From positions 186,001-250,000 of the forward strand of contig NZ_LR130575.1 of NCBI RefSeq assembly GCF_900625025.1: DNA of 64,000 nt, written 5' to 3'. Both the position numbers and the translations under genes were made by a program. The notes below the pieces were generated by a model that ran no database searches, was not told the DNA's origin, and was given only the letters and a program-made list of their open reading frames with translations. The DNA comes from Lachnoclostridium sp. Marseille-P6806. GTDB taxonomy: Bacteria > Bacillota > Clostridia > Lachnospirales > Lachnospiraceae. Positions 18,511-26,950 of the stretch are shown piece by piece; positions within the stretch are counted from its first letter, which is position 1, and every line of letters begins with the position of its first letter.

Positions 18511-19672
18511 GGACGGGAAAAGAAAACTGAGAGTTCTTGCGCTGATCTGGAGCATGGGGGACGGCGGGGCGCAGCAGGTTCTCCTCAATCACCTGCGCGC
18601 CTTTAGCGGGGACGACGCGATCGACTTTCACGCGGCGGTGTTCTGCGGCCCGCAGGAGAACCGCTACTGCGAGGAGATACGCCGGAACGGGTATCCGGTC
18701 GACTTTCTGGGAAATCCGAGGAGCCGTCTGTCCGTGCCGTTTCTCCGGTGGCCGCTGAACCGGCTGGCGGCCCGCCGGGCGTGGGAGCGTTACCTCCGGG
18801 ATTTTCAGCCGGATGCGGTGCATGTGCATATCTCCGGCCTGCTTGCGGATGTTCTTGTGCCGGTCTGCCGCGCCGGTATTCCGCTGCGCTTCGATTCTCT
18901 GCACAGCAGTCCGTACCGCTATCGCGGGCGGGAACTGCGCGCGATTCAGAGAGCCTTTCAGAGAGAGCGCTTTGTGGGTCTTTGCCTGAATGAGCGGCAG
19001 GCCGCGCAGGCCGCGGAATATTACGGCATGCGCCGCTTTGAGATTCTGCACAACGGCATCGACATGGCGGCGATTCGGAGCCGCCTCCTGCCGCGGGCGG
19101 AGGCGCGGCGAAGCCTCGGGCTTCCGGAGGAGGCGTGCGTTCTTGCCGGCGTGGGACGGCTCGATCCCGTGAAAAACTACCCGTTTATGCTGGCGGTTTT
19201 CCGGGAGGTCCGGCGGCGCAGGGAGGATGCTCTTCTCGTGATTGCGGGGGACGGGCCCGAGCGGGAACGGCTCCGGGAGCTTGCGCGGGAGCTGGGGCTG
19301 GAGCAGGCCGTGCGCTTCCTCGGAAACCGCAGGGATGTCGTCCCGGTATACTGCGCGGCGGATCATTTTCTCATGACCTCGGACAGCGAGGCCTCGCCGC
19401 TGGCGCTGCTGGAGGCGCAGTGCTGCGGTGCGCACTGCGTCGTATCGGAGGGCGTGCCGGAGGAGAGCGTGATTTCGGACGGCGTGTATCGCTTTGTGTC
19501 CGGCGAGATGAGGCCGGAGCGCTGGGCGGAGGCCGTCCTTGGAAGCGAGGTCAATACAAGGCCGCGCTTTACGGCGGAGGACTATGATATCCGCACGGCG
19601 GCCGCGCAGCTTCGGCGCTGCTACCTGAAGCACTGGGAAGAATATCAGAGGAGACGGGAGCTTGCAGAATAA
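18491..19672 (+). CDS. GT4-family glycosyltransferase
   Basis: A 393-residue GT-B glycosyltransferase. IWSMGDGGAQQVLLNHLRAF near the N-terminus is the glycine-rich acceptor loop common in capsule and EPS GT4 enzymes; FDSLHSSPYR and LHNGIDMAAIR follow. The donor-binding half has VGRLDPVKNYPFMLAVF, IAGDGPERERLRE, FLGNRRDVVPVY and EASPLALLEAQCCG, the EX7E motif. It is coupled by overlap to genes on both sides and is part of the same repeat-unit assembly operon. The predicted protein is cytoplasmic or membrane associated with no signal peptide. The sugar specificity cannot be assigned. Confidence 0.9.
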   Translation: MNRMRNEDGKRKLRVLALIWSMGDGGAQQVLLNHLRAFSGDDAIDFHAAVFCGPQENRYCEEIRRNGYPVDFLGNPRSRLSVPFLRWPLNRLAARRAWERYLRDFQPDAVHVHISGLLADVLVPVCRAGIPLRFDSLHSSPYRYRGRELRAIQRAFQRERFVGLCLNERQAAQAAEYYGMRRFEILHNGIDMAAIRSRLLPRAEARRSLGLPEEACVLAGVGRLDPVKNYPFMLAVFREVRRRREDALLVIAGDGPERERLRELARELGLEQAVRFLGNRRDVVPVYCAADHFLMTSDSEASPLALLEAQCCGAHCVVSEGVPEESVISDGVYRFVSGEMRPERWAEAVLGSEVNTRPRFTAEDYDIRTAAAQLRRCYLKHWEEYQRRRELAE

Positions 19673-20642
19673 GATGGACAGACAGCGCTGCTTCATGATT
19701 TCGGTGGATACCGAGGGGGATGATCAGTGGGACAATCAGCATGAGATCACGACGGAGAATGCCGCGTTTCTCCCGCGCTTTCAGGAGCTGTGCGAAGCGC
19801 ACGGACTGAAGCCGGTCTGGCTCACCACCTACGAGATGGCGCAGGATCCGGCGCTTGTGGACTTTCTTGCGGACCGGCAGGAGAGAGGACGGTGCGAGGT
19901 GGGCATGCACCTCCATGCGTGGAGCACGCCCCCGGAGGCGCCGCTTGCGCGGAGCACGCCGGCGCGGGAGTTTCTCATTGAATATCCGGAGGAGGTCATG
20001 GAGGCCAAGATCCGCACGATGACGGAGTGCCTCACGGCGCGCTTCGGCGTGCGCCCGGTTTCCCACCGGAGCGGGCGCTGGATCATGGACGAGCGCTATT
20101 TCCGTCTGCTCAGGCGCTTTGATTATCTGGTCGACTGCTCCGTGACACCGCTGGTTTCATGGGAGAAAACGCAGGGCGCGACGGGGCGGGGCGGCTGCGA
20201 TTACCGCGGGGAGAGTCTGCTTCCCTATTTTCGGAACGACGGCATTCTGGAGATTCCGGTCACGATACGCAGGCTCCGTTTTCTCGACCGCGCGCGGATC
20301 CGCTCTCTTCATTCCGCGCTGCGGGAGCTCCGGAATCTGGCGACGGGCGTAGCGCAGTGGCTCCGTCCCTTTGACGTATATTCGGAGCAGGGGATGCTGA
20401 CGCTCCTTAACAATCTGGAGCGCAGCGAGCCGGACAGCGACCTGCTGTTCACGCTTCATTCCTCGGAGCTGATGCCGGGCGGCAGCCCGTCCTTTCCGGA
20501 CGAGGCGTCGATCGAGGCGCTGTACCGGGAGATGGAGCAGGTGTTTTCGCGGGCGGAACGCGCAGGGTACCGGGGCGTGACCATGCGGGAATATTATTCG
20601 ATGAAACAGAGGGAAAGGGAGAGCCATGTACAGGGTAGATAA
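19662..20642 (+). CDS. NodB-like polysaccharide deacetylase family protein
   Basis: A 326-residue protein starting at TTG 19662 (AGGAG about ten bases upstream). MISVDTEGDDQWDNQ holds the aspartate pair of the NodB homology domain, and VGMHLHAWSTPP the H-x-H metal ligands; SHRSGRW further on corresponds to the motif-3 Arg/Trp region. There is no signal peptide or membrane segment, so if active it would work on a cytoplasmic, lipid-linked or nucleotide-linked substrate. Similar proteins occur in many surface-glycan loci without a proven activity. It overlaps the GT4 gene upstream by 11 bases and the LicC-like gene downstream by 17 bases. Deacetylation of an N-acetyl sugar is the likeliest role. 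Confidence 0.75.
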   Translation: MQNKMDRQRCFMISVDTEGDDQWDNQHEITTENAAFLPRFQELCEAHGLKPVWLTTYEMAQDPALVDFLADRQERGRCEVGMHLHAWSTPPEAPLARSTPAREFLIEYPEEVMEAKIRTMTECLTARFGVRPVSHRSGRWIMDERYFRLLRRFDYLVDCSVTPLVSWEKTQGATGRGGCDYRGESLLPYFRNDGILEIPVTIRRLRFLDRARIRSLHSALRELRNLATGVAQWLRPFDVYSEQGMLTLLNNLERSEPDSDLLFTLHSSELMPGGSPSFPDEASIEALYREMEQVFSRAERAGYRGVTMREYYSMKQRERESHVQGR

Positions 20643-21513
20643 CGCCGTGATCCTCGCGGCAGGGATGTCCAGTCGCTTTGCCCCGCTCTCCTATGAGCGC
20701 CCCAAGGGGCTCGCGGAGGTAAGAGGGGAGCGCCTCATTGAGAGGCAGATCAGACAGCTCCGGGAGGCAGGCATCCGCGATGTTTTCATCGTGACGGGGC
20801 ATCAGGCGGAGCAGTTCGATTATCTGCGCGGGAAATACGGCGCGACGCTCCTCTATAACAGCGAGTACCGCGCGCGGAACAACCATTCGTCCATTTATGC
20901 GGCGCGGGAGGTTCTTGGCGGCAGCTATATCTGCTCGGCGGATGATTATTTTACGGTTTCTCCCTTTGCGGCAAAGGAGGAATGCAGCTATTATGCCGCG
21001 GTGTACGCAGAGGGAGAGACGCAGGAGTGGTGCCTTACGGCGGATGCCGGGGGATATATCCGCTCTGTCCGGATCGGCGGCCGCGATGCGTGGTACATGC
21101 TCGGACAGGCGTTCTGGGACGGGACGTTCACCCGGCGCTTTCTGGAAATCCTCGAGGAGGTCTATGACCGGGAGGAGACGAAAGGAAAGCTCTGGGAGAG
21201 CATCTACGCGGAGCATCTTGACGCGCTGCCGATGAAGATCCGGAAATATCCGCAGGGGCAGATCATGGAATTTGATACGCTCGATGAGCTGCGGGCCTTT
21301 GATCCCAGCTATGAGGACGACACCCGCTCGGAGGTCTTCCGGGACGCGGCCCGCCGCCTCGGCTGCCGGGAGAGCGAGCTCCGCGCGGTTCTGCCGCTTT
21401 TGGGGGAGGACGGTGAAGCCGCGGGCTGCTCCTTTTCGGCCCGCGGACGCCGGTATGAGTACCGCTATGAGGGAAAGCGCCTTGCAGAGGCACCCGCGGG
21501 AGGGACGGCTTGA
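20626..21513 (+). CDS. LicC-like nucleotidyltransferase with a kinase-head remnant
   Basis: A 295-residue protein. Residues 1-235 are a phosphocholine cytidylyltransferase-type NTP transferase: VILAAGMSSRFAPL, YERPKGLAEV, VTGHQAEQFDYL and an ICSADDYF metal site. After EFDTLDELRAFDPSY, residues ~236-290 (RLGCRESELRAVLP, then GCSFSARGRRYEYRY) line up with the first strands of the kinase domain in the 4738 protein (IFHVPPEEIRDIDVL, then SFLFSCGGVKYIMRI). The rest of the kinase is absent. It therefore looks like a shortened copy of a LicC-LicA fusion. It may activate the same or a different phospho-alcohol for LicD. It overlaps both neighbours. Confidence 0.82.
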   Translation: MYRVDNAVILAAGMSSRFAPLSYERPKGLAEVRGERLIERQIRQLREAGIRDVFIVTGHQAEQFDYLRGKYGATLLYNSEYRARNNHSSIYAAREVLGGSYICSADDYFTVSPFAAKEECSYYAAVYAEGETQEWCLTADAGGYIRSVRIGGRDAWYMLGQAFWDGTFTRRFLEILEEVYDREETKGKLWESIYAEHLDALPMKIRKYPQGQIMEFDTLDELRAFDPSYEDDTRSEVFRDAARRLGCRESELRAVLPLLGEDGEAAGCSFSARGRRYEYRYEGKRLAEAPAGGTA

Positions 21514-22685
21514 CTGGTCAGAAAAAAAACATTCTGTTCTTTACCCATCATCTGGGGCACGGAGGCGCGGAGAAAGCGGTCCGCACGCTGGCGCGGTATT
21601 TTCACGGGCAGGAGGGCTACGAGAGCTATGTCTGCGTCGTCTACGACGATCCGGAATTTCACGGTGAGGTGGACAATCTCATCGTGATGGAGCACCGCTC
21701 CCGCCCCGAAGACGGAAAAATGCGAAAGGCCTGCCGCGTACTGCTTCAGATCGCGGAGCTCCGGCGCATCAAGAGGCGCTATGCCATCGACTGCTGCATC
21801 AGCTTTCTTCCGGGAGCGGATCTCATCAACGTGAGCTCCGGGGCGGGGGAGAGGCAGATCGTCTCGGTGCGGAACCGGGAGTCCCTGTTTGTCAGTTCGG
21901 TTTTCAAGAAATGGTACGTGCAGTATTCCTACCGCCGCTGCGATCATATTGCCGCGGTGACGGAGCTGGTGCGCCGGGACTGCATGAAATGCTTCGGCGT
22001 TCCGGAGAACCGGATCACGACGATCCACAACGCCGTCCCGGAGCTCCGCCGCGGAGGGGAACCGCTCCCGGAGGAGGAGCGGCGGATGGAAGAGGAGGCG
22101 GAGCGCTTCTGCCGCGGGCATGAGGTGTTTGTCAATGTGGCGAGACTCGCGCCGGAAAAGGGGCAGGACACCCTGCTCCGGGCGCTGGCGGCCGCATGCC
22201 GGACAAGACCGGGGCTGCGCCTTATGATCCTCGGGGAGGGCCCCCGCCGGGAGGAGCTTACGCGGCTCGCCTCGCAGCTCGGCCTTTCGGAGCAGGTGCT
22301 TTTTGCGGGGAACCGTCGGGCTCCGCAGCGCTTTCTGCGCATGGCGGACGTCTTTGTGCTCTCCTCCGTGGTGGAGGGGATGCCGAACGCGCTGCTGGAG
22401 GCCATGCAGTGCGGACTTCCCTGTATTTCCACGGAATGCGGCGCGCGGGAGATTCTTGCTCCCGGAACGGACTGCGAGGAGACGGCAAAGACGATGGATA
22501 TCGCGGAGTACGGGATCCTCGTTCCGGTCGGCGAGGAGACGGCGCTTGCCGGCGCGATGCTCCGCATGCTGGAGGAGCCGGCCCTGCGGGAGCGCTTCCG
22601 GGAGAGGGCGGCGGATTGTCTCCGGCCGTTTGCAACGGAAGCGGTCGGGGCGCAGTGGGCGGATGTCATCGAGGGACGGGTATGA
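21510..22685 (+). CDS. GT4-family glycosyltransferase
   Basis: A 391-residue GT-B enzyme starting at TTG 21510, which overlaps the preceding stop (TTGA); GGGAGGG lies upstream. FFTHHLGHGGAEKAVRTLAR is the N-terminal glycine-rich motif typical of GalNAc- or Glc-transferring GT4 enzymes in EPS loci. The C-terminal half carries FVNVARLAPEKGQDTLLRAL, LGEGPRREELTRLA, LFAGNRRAPQRF and SVVEGMPNALLEAMQCGLP (EX7E), then STECGAREIL. No membrane segments. The ATGA overlap with the next GT2 gene indicates coupling. The donor sugar is not determined. Confidence 0.9.
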   Translation: MTGQKKNILFFTHHLGHGGAEKAVRTLARYFHGQEGYESYVCVVYDDPEFHGEVDNLIVMEHRSRPEDGKMRKACRVLLQIAELRRIKRRYAIDCCISFLPGADLINVSSGAGERQIVSVRNRESLFVSSVFKKWYVQYSYRRCDHIAAVTELVRRDCMKCFGVPENRITTIHNAVPELRRGGEPLPEEERRMEEEAERFCRGHEVFVNVARLAPEKGQDTLLRALAAACRTRPGLRLMILGEGPRREELTRLASQLGLSEQVLFAGNRRAPQRFLRMADVFVLSSVVEGMPNALLEAMQCGLPCISTECGAREILAPGTDCEETAKTMDIAEYGILVPVGEETALAGAMLRMLEEPALRERFRERAADCLRPFATEAVGAQWADVIEGRV

Positions 22686-23608
22686 CGGCGATGCGGACAG
22701 GTTTTCTTGCAATTCTCACCCCGAGTTATGAGAGGGCGGACCGCCTGCCGAAGCTCTATGAGTCGCTGTGCCGCCAGAGCGATCCGGATTTTGTCTGGGT
22801 CGTGGCGGACGACGGGAGCACGGACGGGACCGGACGGCTGATCCGGGGATGGCAGGAGGAGGGACGGCTTGATATCGAGTACCTCTTCAAGGAAAACGGC
22901 GGCAAGCACACCGCGCTGGCGCTGGGGATCCGCCGCATCGCGGCGCTGGGGGCACAGCTGACCTTTATTGTCGACAGCGACGACTGGCTCACGGAGGATG
23001 CGGTGGCCTCGATCCGGGCGATGCAGGGCAGGGAATGGACGTCGGAGCGGCGCATCGGCGGGTTCTGCTTTCTCCGCAGGGGGAGCGACGGAACGATCAA
23101 CGGGGGCGCGTTCCCGCAGGATATCATGACGGGGAACTACACGGAGCTCAGGATCAACCGGGGCGATCTCGGGGACAAGGCGGAGGTCTACGATACGCGC
23201 GTTCTGGAGGAGTACCCGTTCCCGTGCTTTGGAGAGGAGCGCTTCCTCCCGGAGGATGCGGTCTGGATCCGGATGGCCGCGCGCTATGACATGGTCTTTG
23301 TCAATCAGGCGATATACTACTGCGACTATCTGGAGGGGGGGCTTACAAGATCCGGCAGACGGATGAAGCTCCATTCGCCCTGCGGGATGATGTATCGCTC
23401 CGCCGGGTATCTCGAAAACCCGCGCGTGAACCGGAGGACGCGCCTGAAAATGCTGCTCCTCTGGCACATCTACCACAGCTTTGCCGTGAAAAACGGGATG
23501 GACGCCGAAACAGAGAGGCTCTGCGCGGTGCGGAAGAATTTCTGGTTCTATCTGCTGCTTCTCCCGGGGAGGCTTCTCGGCCTTGTATGGAAATGGAAAT
23601 ATGCGTGA
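22682..23608 (+). CDS. GT2-family glycosyltransferase
   Basis: A 308-residue GT-A enzyme. The frame is open upstream, but the true start is ATG 22682, which overlaps the previous stop and follows GAGGGACGGG. ILTPSYERADRLPKLYESL and VVADDGSTDGTG are the nucleotide-binding N-terminal blocks, and IVDSDDWLTEDAV carries the DXD metal motif; LPEDAVWIRMA is the catalytic-base region. It is an inverting transferase acting at the cytoplasmic membrane face. The C-terminal ~60 residues are basic and hydrophobic and may bind membrane. It precedes the Wzy-like polymerase by overlap. Confidence 0.9.
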   Translation: MTAMRTGFLAILTPSYERADRLPKLYESLCRQSDPDFVWVVADDGSTDGTGRLIRGWQEEGRLDIEYLFKENGGKHTALALGIRRIAALGAQLTFIVDSDDWLTEDAVASIRAMQGREWTSERRIGGFCFLRRGSDGTINGGAFPQDIMTGNYTELRINRGDLGDKAEVYDTRVLEEYPFPCFGEERFLPEDAVWIRMAARYDMVFVNQAIYYCDYLEGGLTRSGRRMKLHSPCGMMYRSAGYLENPRVNRRTRLKMLLLWHIYHSFAVKNGMDAETERLCAVRKNFWFYLLLLPGRLLGLVWKWKYA

Positions 23609-25286
23609 AACGAACATGATGCAAAAAACGGAGGGCTGTACGCCGGAGGAGCTTCTTTTTTATATCTATTTTGCCGTTATGCTGCTCTGCAAGGGGCTCG
23701 GGCTCGTGGACGGGCCGCTGTACCGGCTGTGTCTTGCCGGCAGCTCTCTTCTGGTGCTGGCAAAGCTCCTCGTGGATAAGTATACGGCGGCGGAATATGC
23801 GCTGTCTGTGCTTCTTCTCGCGCTCGGGGCGGCCGTCATGCTGAGCTCGCACAATCAGGGTGTGCTCCTTTGCGTGCTCCCCGTCGTCGCGATGAAGCAC
23901 ATCGACCTGCGGCGCTGCTGCAGGGAGGCGGCGCTGTTCTGGGGAGGAGCGTTTGTTCTTCGGGTCCTGACGCAGCTTGCCGGTCTCGGAAGTCGCGATT
24001 TTGTGATCCATGACAAGCTTCGTCTGGGCTATGTCATACGCTGGGCTCTCGGCTACTCGCATCCGAACGTTCTGATGATCGCCTATGTGGTGCTCCTGTT
24101 CTATCTGGGGTGCACGCTGCGTCCGGAGGGGCGGGAGCTCTGGCGTTTTCTGACCGCGGCGCTCCTTGGCGGCGGCTATATTTTCCTGTATTCCCTGAGC
24201 GTTACCGGCCTCCTGTTTCTCTTCATTTTTCTTGCACTGGCATTCCTCTTCGATGCGGTTCGCCGCCGTGAGGAGAGGGTGCAGAGCGGGCGGCAGGGGA
24301 CAGGCCACCCGTCGGCGCTTCTTGCCGCAGAGCGCCTGCTGATCCGGCTGGTGTTTCCGGCGGCCGCCGGCATCTCGGTGATAGGGCCGCTGACGTTTAA
24401 GGGGCGTCTCTTTGATTTCTTCAACCGGCTCCTCAATACCCGCTTCTTTTTGTCGAAGTATATGCTGACGCGGGAAAATCTGTCGCTTTTTGGCAGGGAT
24501 CTCTTTGACGCGACGCTGACGCTCGACTGCTCCTACACGAATCTTCTCATCAGCGGCGGAAGTATCGCCTTTGTATTGATGGCGGCCGCTTACCTGCTTC
24601 TCATCCATGATATGATAAAGGATATGGATACGGCGGAGGGGTGCTTCGCCATGGCGGGGACGCTGGCGCTGCTCGTCGCGGGGATGTCGGAACCTTTTCT
24701 CTTCAATACCTCCTTTAAGAATGCGACGCTGCCGTTCATGGGCTGTTATCTGTACCGCCGCCTTGCCCGCTCCGGCGGGAGGGAGTACCGGATCATCCGG
24801 CTTCCGGAGATGCTCCGCGCCCTGATCCGGAGGAAAACGGCAGAGCTCTCCGTCTGGATCATGAAAAAACAGCTGCGGCTCCGCGATGCGGCGCTGCGTC
24901 TGCGTGCGGCGCTTCTTCGGAGGAAAGGAGCTGCGGCGGCGCTTTTCCTCGCGGGGGCGCTCTGCGGTGTCTGGGCAGGGCTCTGCCTCGTCCGGGTTCC
25001 CTCCGTGGTTTACGCGCCGCGGAGCAGCAGCACGGCGGACGATACCAGAAAGAATCTTTATTTTACGCGGGAACAGGTCGCCGCGCTCGAGCAGACGCAG
25101 GGAGCGGCGGTTCTCGGCTACCGGGATGAAATGACGCCGATGCAGGAATTTGCGGATCCCGGACTGGCGCGTATGGAGAGACTCCGGGCCGCGGGGAGTC
25201 TGGCTCTTGCCGGGGGCTGCGCGGGGCTTCTTATCACGGGAATCTGTCCAGCCTGTCCGCGCCGCAGGACCCGGAGAAAATCGTGA
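23583..25286 (+). CDS. Wzy-like polysaccharide polymerase
   Basis: A 567-residue polytopic membrane protein. About ten helices are followed by a long basic cytoplasmic stretch (roughly residues 400-455) and two more helices flanking an extracytoplasmic loop at the C-terminus. GYVIRWALGYSHPNVLM and FGRDLFDATLTLDCSYTNLL resemble the conserved blocks of Firmicute capsule polymerases, where a HPN motif sits in a large outer loop. The start is uncertain: ATG 23583 overlaps the GT2 gene by 26 bases, and ATG 23601 is an alternative; neither has a strong ribosome binding site. The C-terminal double-helix extension is unusual for a polymerase. Confidence 0.68.
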   Translation: MYGNGNMRETNMMQKTEGCTPEELLFYIYFAVMLLCKGLGLVDGPLYRLCLAGSSLLVLAKLLVDKYTAAEYALSVLLLALGAAVMLSSHNQGVLLCVLPVVAMKHIDLRRCCREAALFWGGAFVLRVLTQLAGLGSRDFVIHDKLRLGYVIRWALGYSHPNVLMIAYVVLLFYLGCTLRPEGRELWRFLTAALLGGGYIFLYSLSVTGLLFLFIFLALAFLFDAVRRREERVQSGRQGTGHPSALLAAERLLIRLVFPAAAGISVIGPLTFKGRLFDFFNRLLNTRFFLSKYMLTRENLSLFGRDLFDATLTLDCSYTNLLISGGSIAFVLMAAAYLLLIHDMIKDMDTAEGCFAMAGTLALLVAGMSEPFLFNTSFKNATLPFMGCYLYRRLARSGGREYRIIRLPEMLRALIRRKTAELSVWIMKKQLRLRDAALRLRAALLRRKGAAAALFLAGALCGVWAGLCLVRVPSVVYAPRSSSTADDTRKNLYFTREQVAALEQTQGAAVLGYRDEMTPMQEFADPGLARMERLRAAGSLALAGGCAGLLITGICPACPRRRTRRKS

Positions 25287-25336
25287 AAACGCAATGACAA
25301 CAGAGATGTGGTAAGGAGCGCGGAAAAGAGGAAAGC

Positions 25337-26950
25337 ATGAAAATCGGAAAGCCGGTGAAAACCGCCGGAACGGAGGTCCTTGCCGCCGTTCTCCTCTGGG
25401 GGATGCTGGCCGGGGCGGTCATATGGTTTCTGTATCCGGTGTTCTTTGCCTTTCCGGCGGAGGATGACTATTATTATGCCGTTTTGCTGCTCCGCCGGCT
25501 GCGCGCGGGGGCGGCTCTCCCCGGCGCGGTTCTTTCGTCCGTCGCGGAGACCTATATGACGTGGCAGGGGAATTATTTTTCCTTTCTCGTCATCTATCTG
25601 CTTGCGGCGGCAGACGGGCTGCATCCGGCGTGGGTGAGGCTCTTTCTTGCCGTCAGCATTTTGATCTTTTTCGGCGGCCTCCTTGCGCTTCTCAGGGAGC
25701 TTCTGCGGCTTCTCGGGGGGGGGCGGACCGGGGGGCTGCTCCCGCTCGCGGCGCTGTGCCTCATCGTGACAGGCCTCAACCGGGCGTCCCCCGGTGAGGC
25801 GTTTTACTGGCAGAATGCGGTCTGTGTGTATACATTCCCGTTCGCGCTGTCCCTTTGGGGACTGGCCTTTCTGCTCGCGTATCGGAGAACGGGCCGCCGC
25901 GCCGCCCTTGCGGGGAGCGCTGCGGCAGGGGTCTGCGCCGCGGGAGGCTCACTGATGATTGCGGGCTTTGCAAGCGGAGCCTGTCTGTTTGTTCTGCTCG
26001 CATCCCGGTATTCTGCATGGCGGAAACAGAGGCGCGCATCGCACCGAAGTGCGCCGCCGTTTCCCGGAGCGGGGGCGGCGAAACCCGGACCTGCGGAAGA
26101 AAAAAGCGCCGGAGCGCGCCGCCTCTGGCTGCCGTTTGTCTTTGCCTTTACGGGCTCCGCGATCAATGCGGCGGCGCCGGGGAATTTCCTGCGGCAGCGT
26201 GAGATTTCGTCACAGGGCGTGGAGCCGCTCCGGGCGCTTGGCGATACGGCGCAGGCAATTTTGCCGAGGATGAGCTGGGCCCTTCGCAAGGGCTATCTGA
26301 TCCCGATTCTTTTCCTTCTGCTGGCGGTGCTGCTCCGGAGGCGGGAGAGGGGGACGGACGAGCGCCCGCAGGGAGGCTTTTCTCCGCTTCTGTGGTGGGC
26401 GGGAGGCTTTGCGGTTCTGTTCGTGACGGCCTTTCCCGTGATTCTCGGCTACGGCAGCGCAGAGATCACGCCGTGGCGCTTCTGCACGGTCTTTGACCTG
26501 CTGTTTGCGCTGTATTTTGTCGTGGGCGCCGTCTGCACGGCGCTCCCTGCTTTGGAGAAATCCCTGCGGGGACGGCGGGGAGCTGCGGTCTGCCTTGCGC
26601 TCGCGGTGCTTTCGCTGGGGCTCGAATACGGTTATGCCGGCACGGGAGAAATGGCCATCCGAACGACGCTCTATGAGGCGAGACGGGGGATTCTTGCGGA
26701 ATATCGGGAGAGCGAGCAGCGGATCCTCGATGCGATGGAAGCGCTGCCGGCTCACAGGGACGTAGTGATCCTGGGGAGCCGGTACGAGTGCTTTACGCTG
26801 AAGCACACGCAGCTGTCAGAGGATCCGGACTACTGGACGAACCGGGCGATGGCCGAATATTTCGGATGCCGCTCGGTGACGCTGCTCCCGGAAAACGGAG
26901 ACGGCGGGGACGGAAGCGAAGCGGAAGACAGAAAGGAAAGAGGCGAATGA
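25337..26950 (+). CDS. DUF6056-like GT-C membrane protein
   Basis: A 537-residue integral membrane protein with about twelve hydrophobic segments. The first outer loop has FAFPAEDDYYYAVLL, followed by ETYMTWQGNYFSFLVIY; this acidic pair plus 'W.G.Y' pattern is that of DUF6056 proteins, a GT-C-like group common in Gram-positive glycan loci. NRASPGEAFYWQNAVCVY is the second family block. GAGGAAAGC precedes ATG 25337. The C-terminus is a soluble acidic tail rich in Glu, Asp and Gly. I infer a lipid-linked sugar transferase, but no activity is established for the family. It overlaps the next gene by ATGA. Confidence 0.68.
   Translation: MKIGKPVKTAGTEVLAAVLLWGMLAGAVIWFLYPVFFAFPAEDDYYYAVLLLRRLRAGAALPGAVLSSVAETYMTWQGNYFSFLVIYLLAAADGLHPAWVRLFLAVSILIFFGGLLALLRELLRLLGGGRTGGLLPLAALCLIVTGLNRASPGEAFYWQNAVCVYTFPFALSLWGLAFLLAYRRTGRRAALAGSAAAGVCAAGGSLMIAGFASGACLFVLLASRYSAWRKQRRASHRSAPPFPGAGAAKPGPAEEKSAGARRLWLPFVFAFTGSAINAAAPGNFLRQREISSQGVEPLRALGDTAQAILPRMSWALRKGYLIPILFLLLAVLLRRRERGTDERPQGGFSPLLWWAGGFAVLFVTAFPVILGYGSAEITPWRFCTVFDLLFALYFVVGAVCTALPALEKSLRGRRGAAVCLALAVLSLGLEYGYAGTGEMAIRTTLYEARRGILAEYRESEQRILDAMEALPAHRDVVILGSRYECFTLKHTQLSEDPDYWTNRAMAEYFGCRSVTLLPENGDGGDGSEAEDRKERGE

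Noticed and set aside
22196-22681. Upstream extension of the GT2 frame
   Set aside because: It lies within the GT4 gene in another frame, is Gly/Arg/Ala rich, and the GT2 fold begins at 22682.
21944-23617. 557-codon antisense frame across GT4 and GT2 genes
   Set aside because: Same antisense artefact; both + strand genes have intact motifs.
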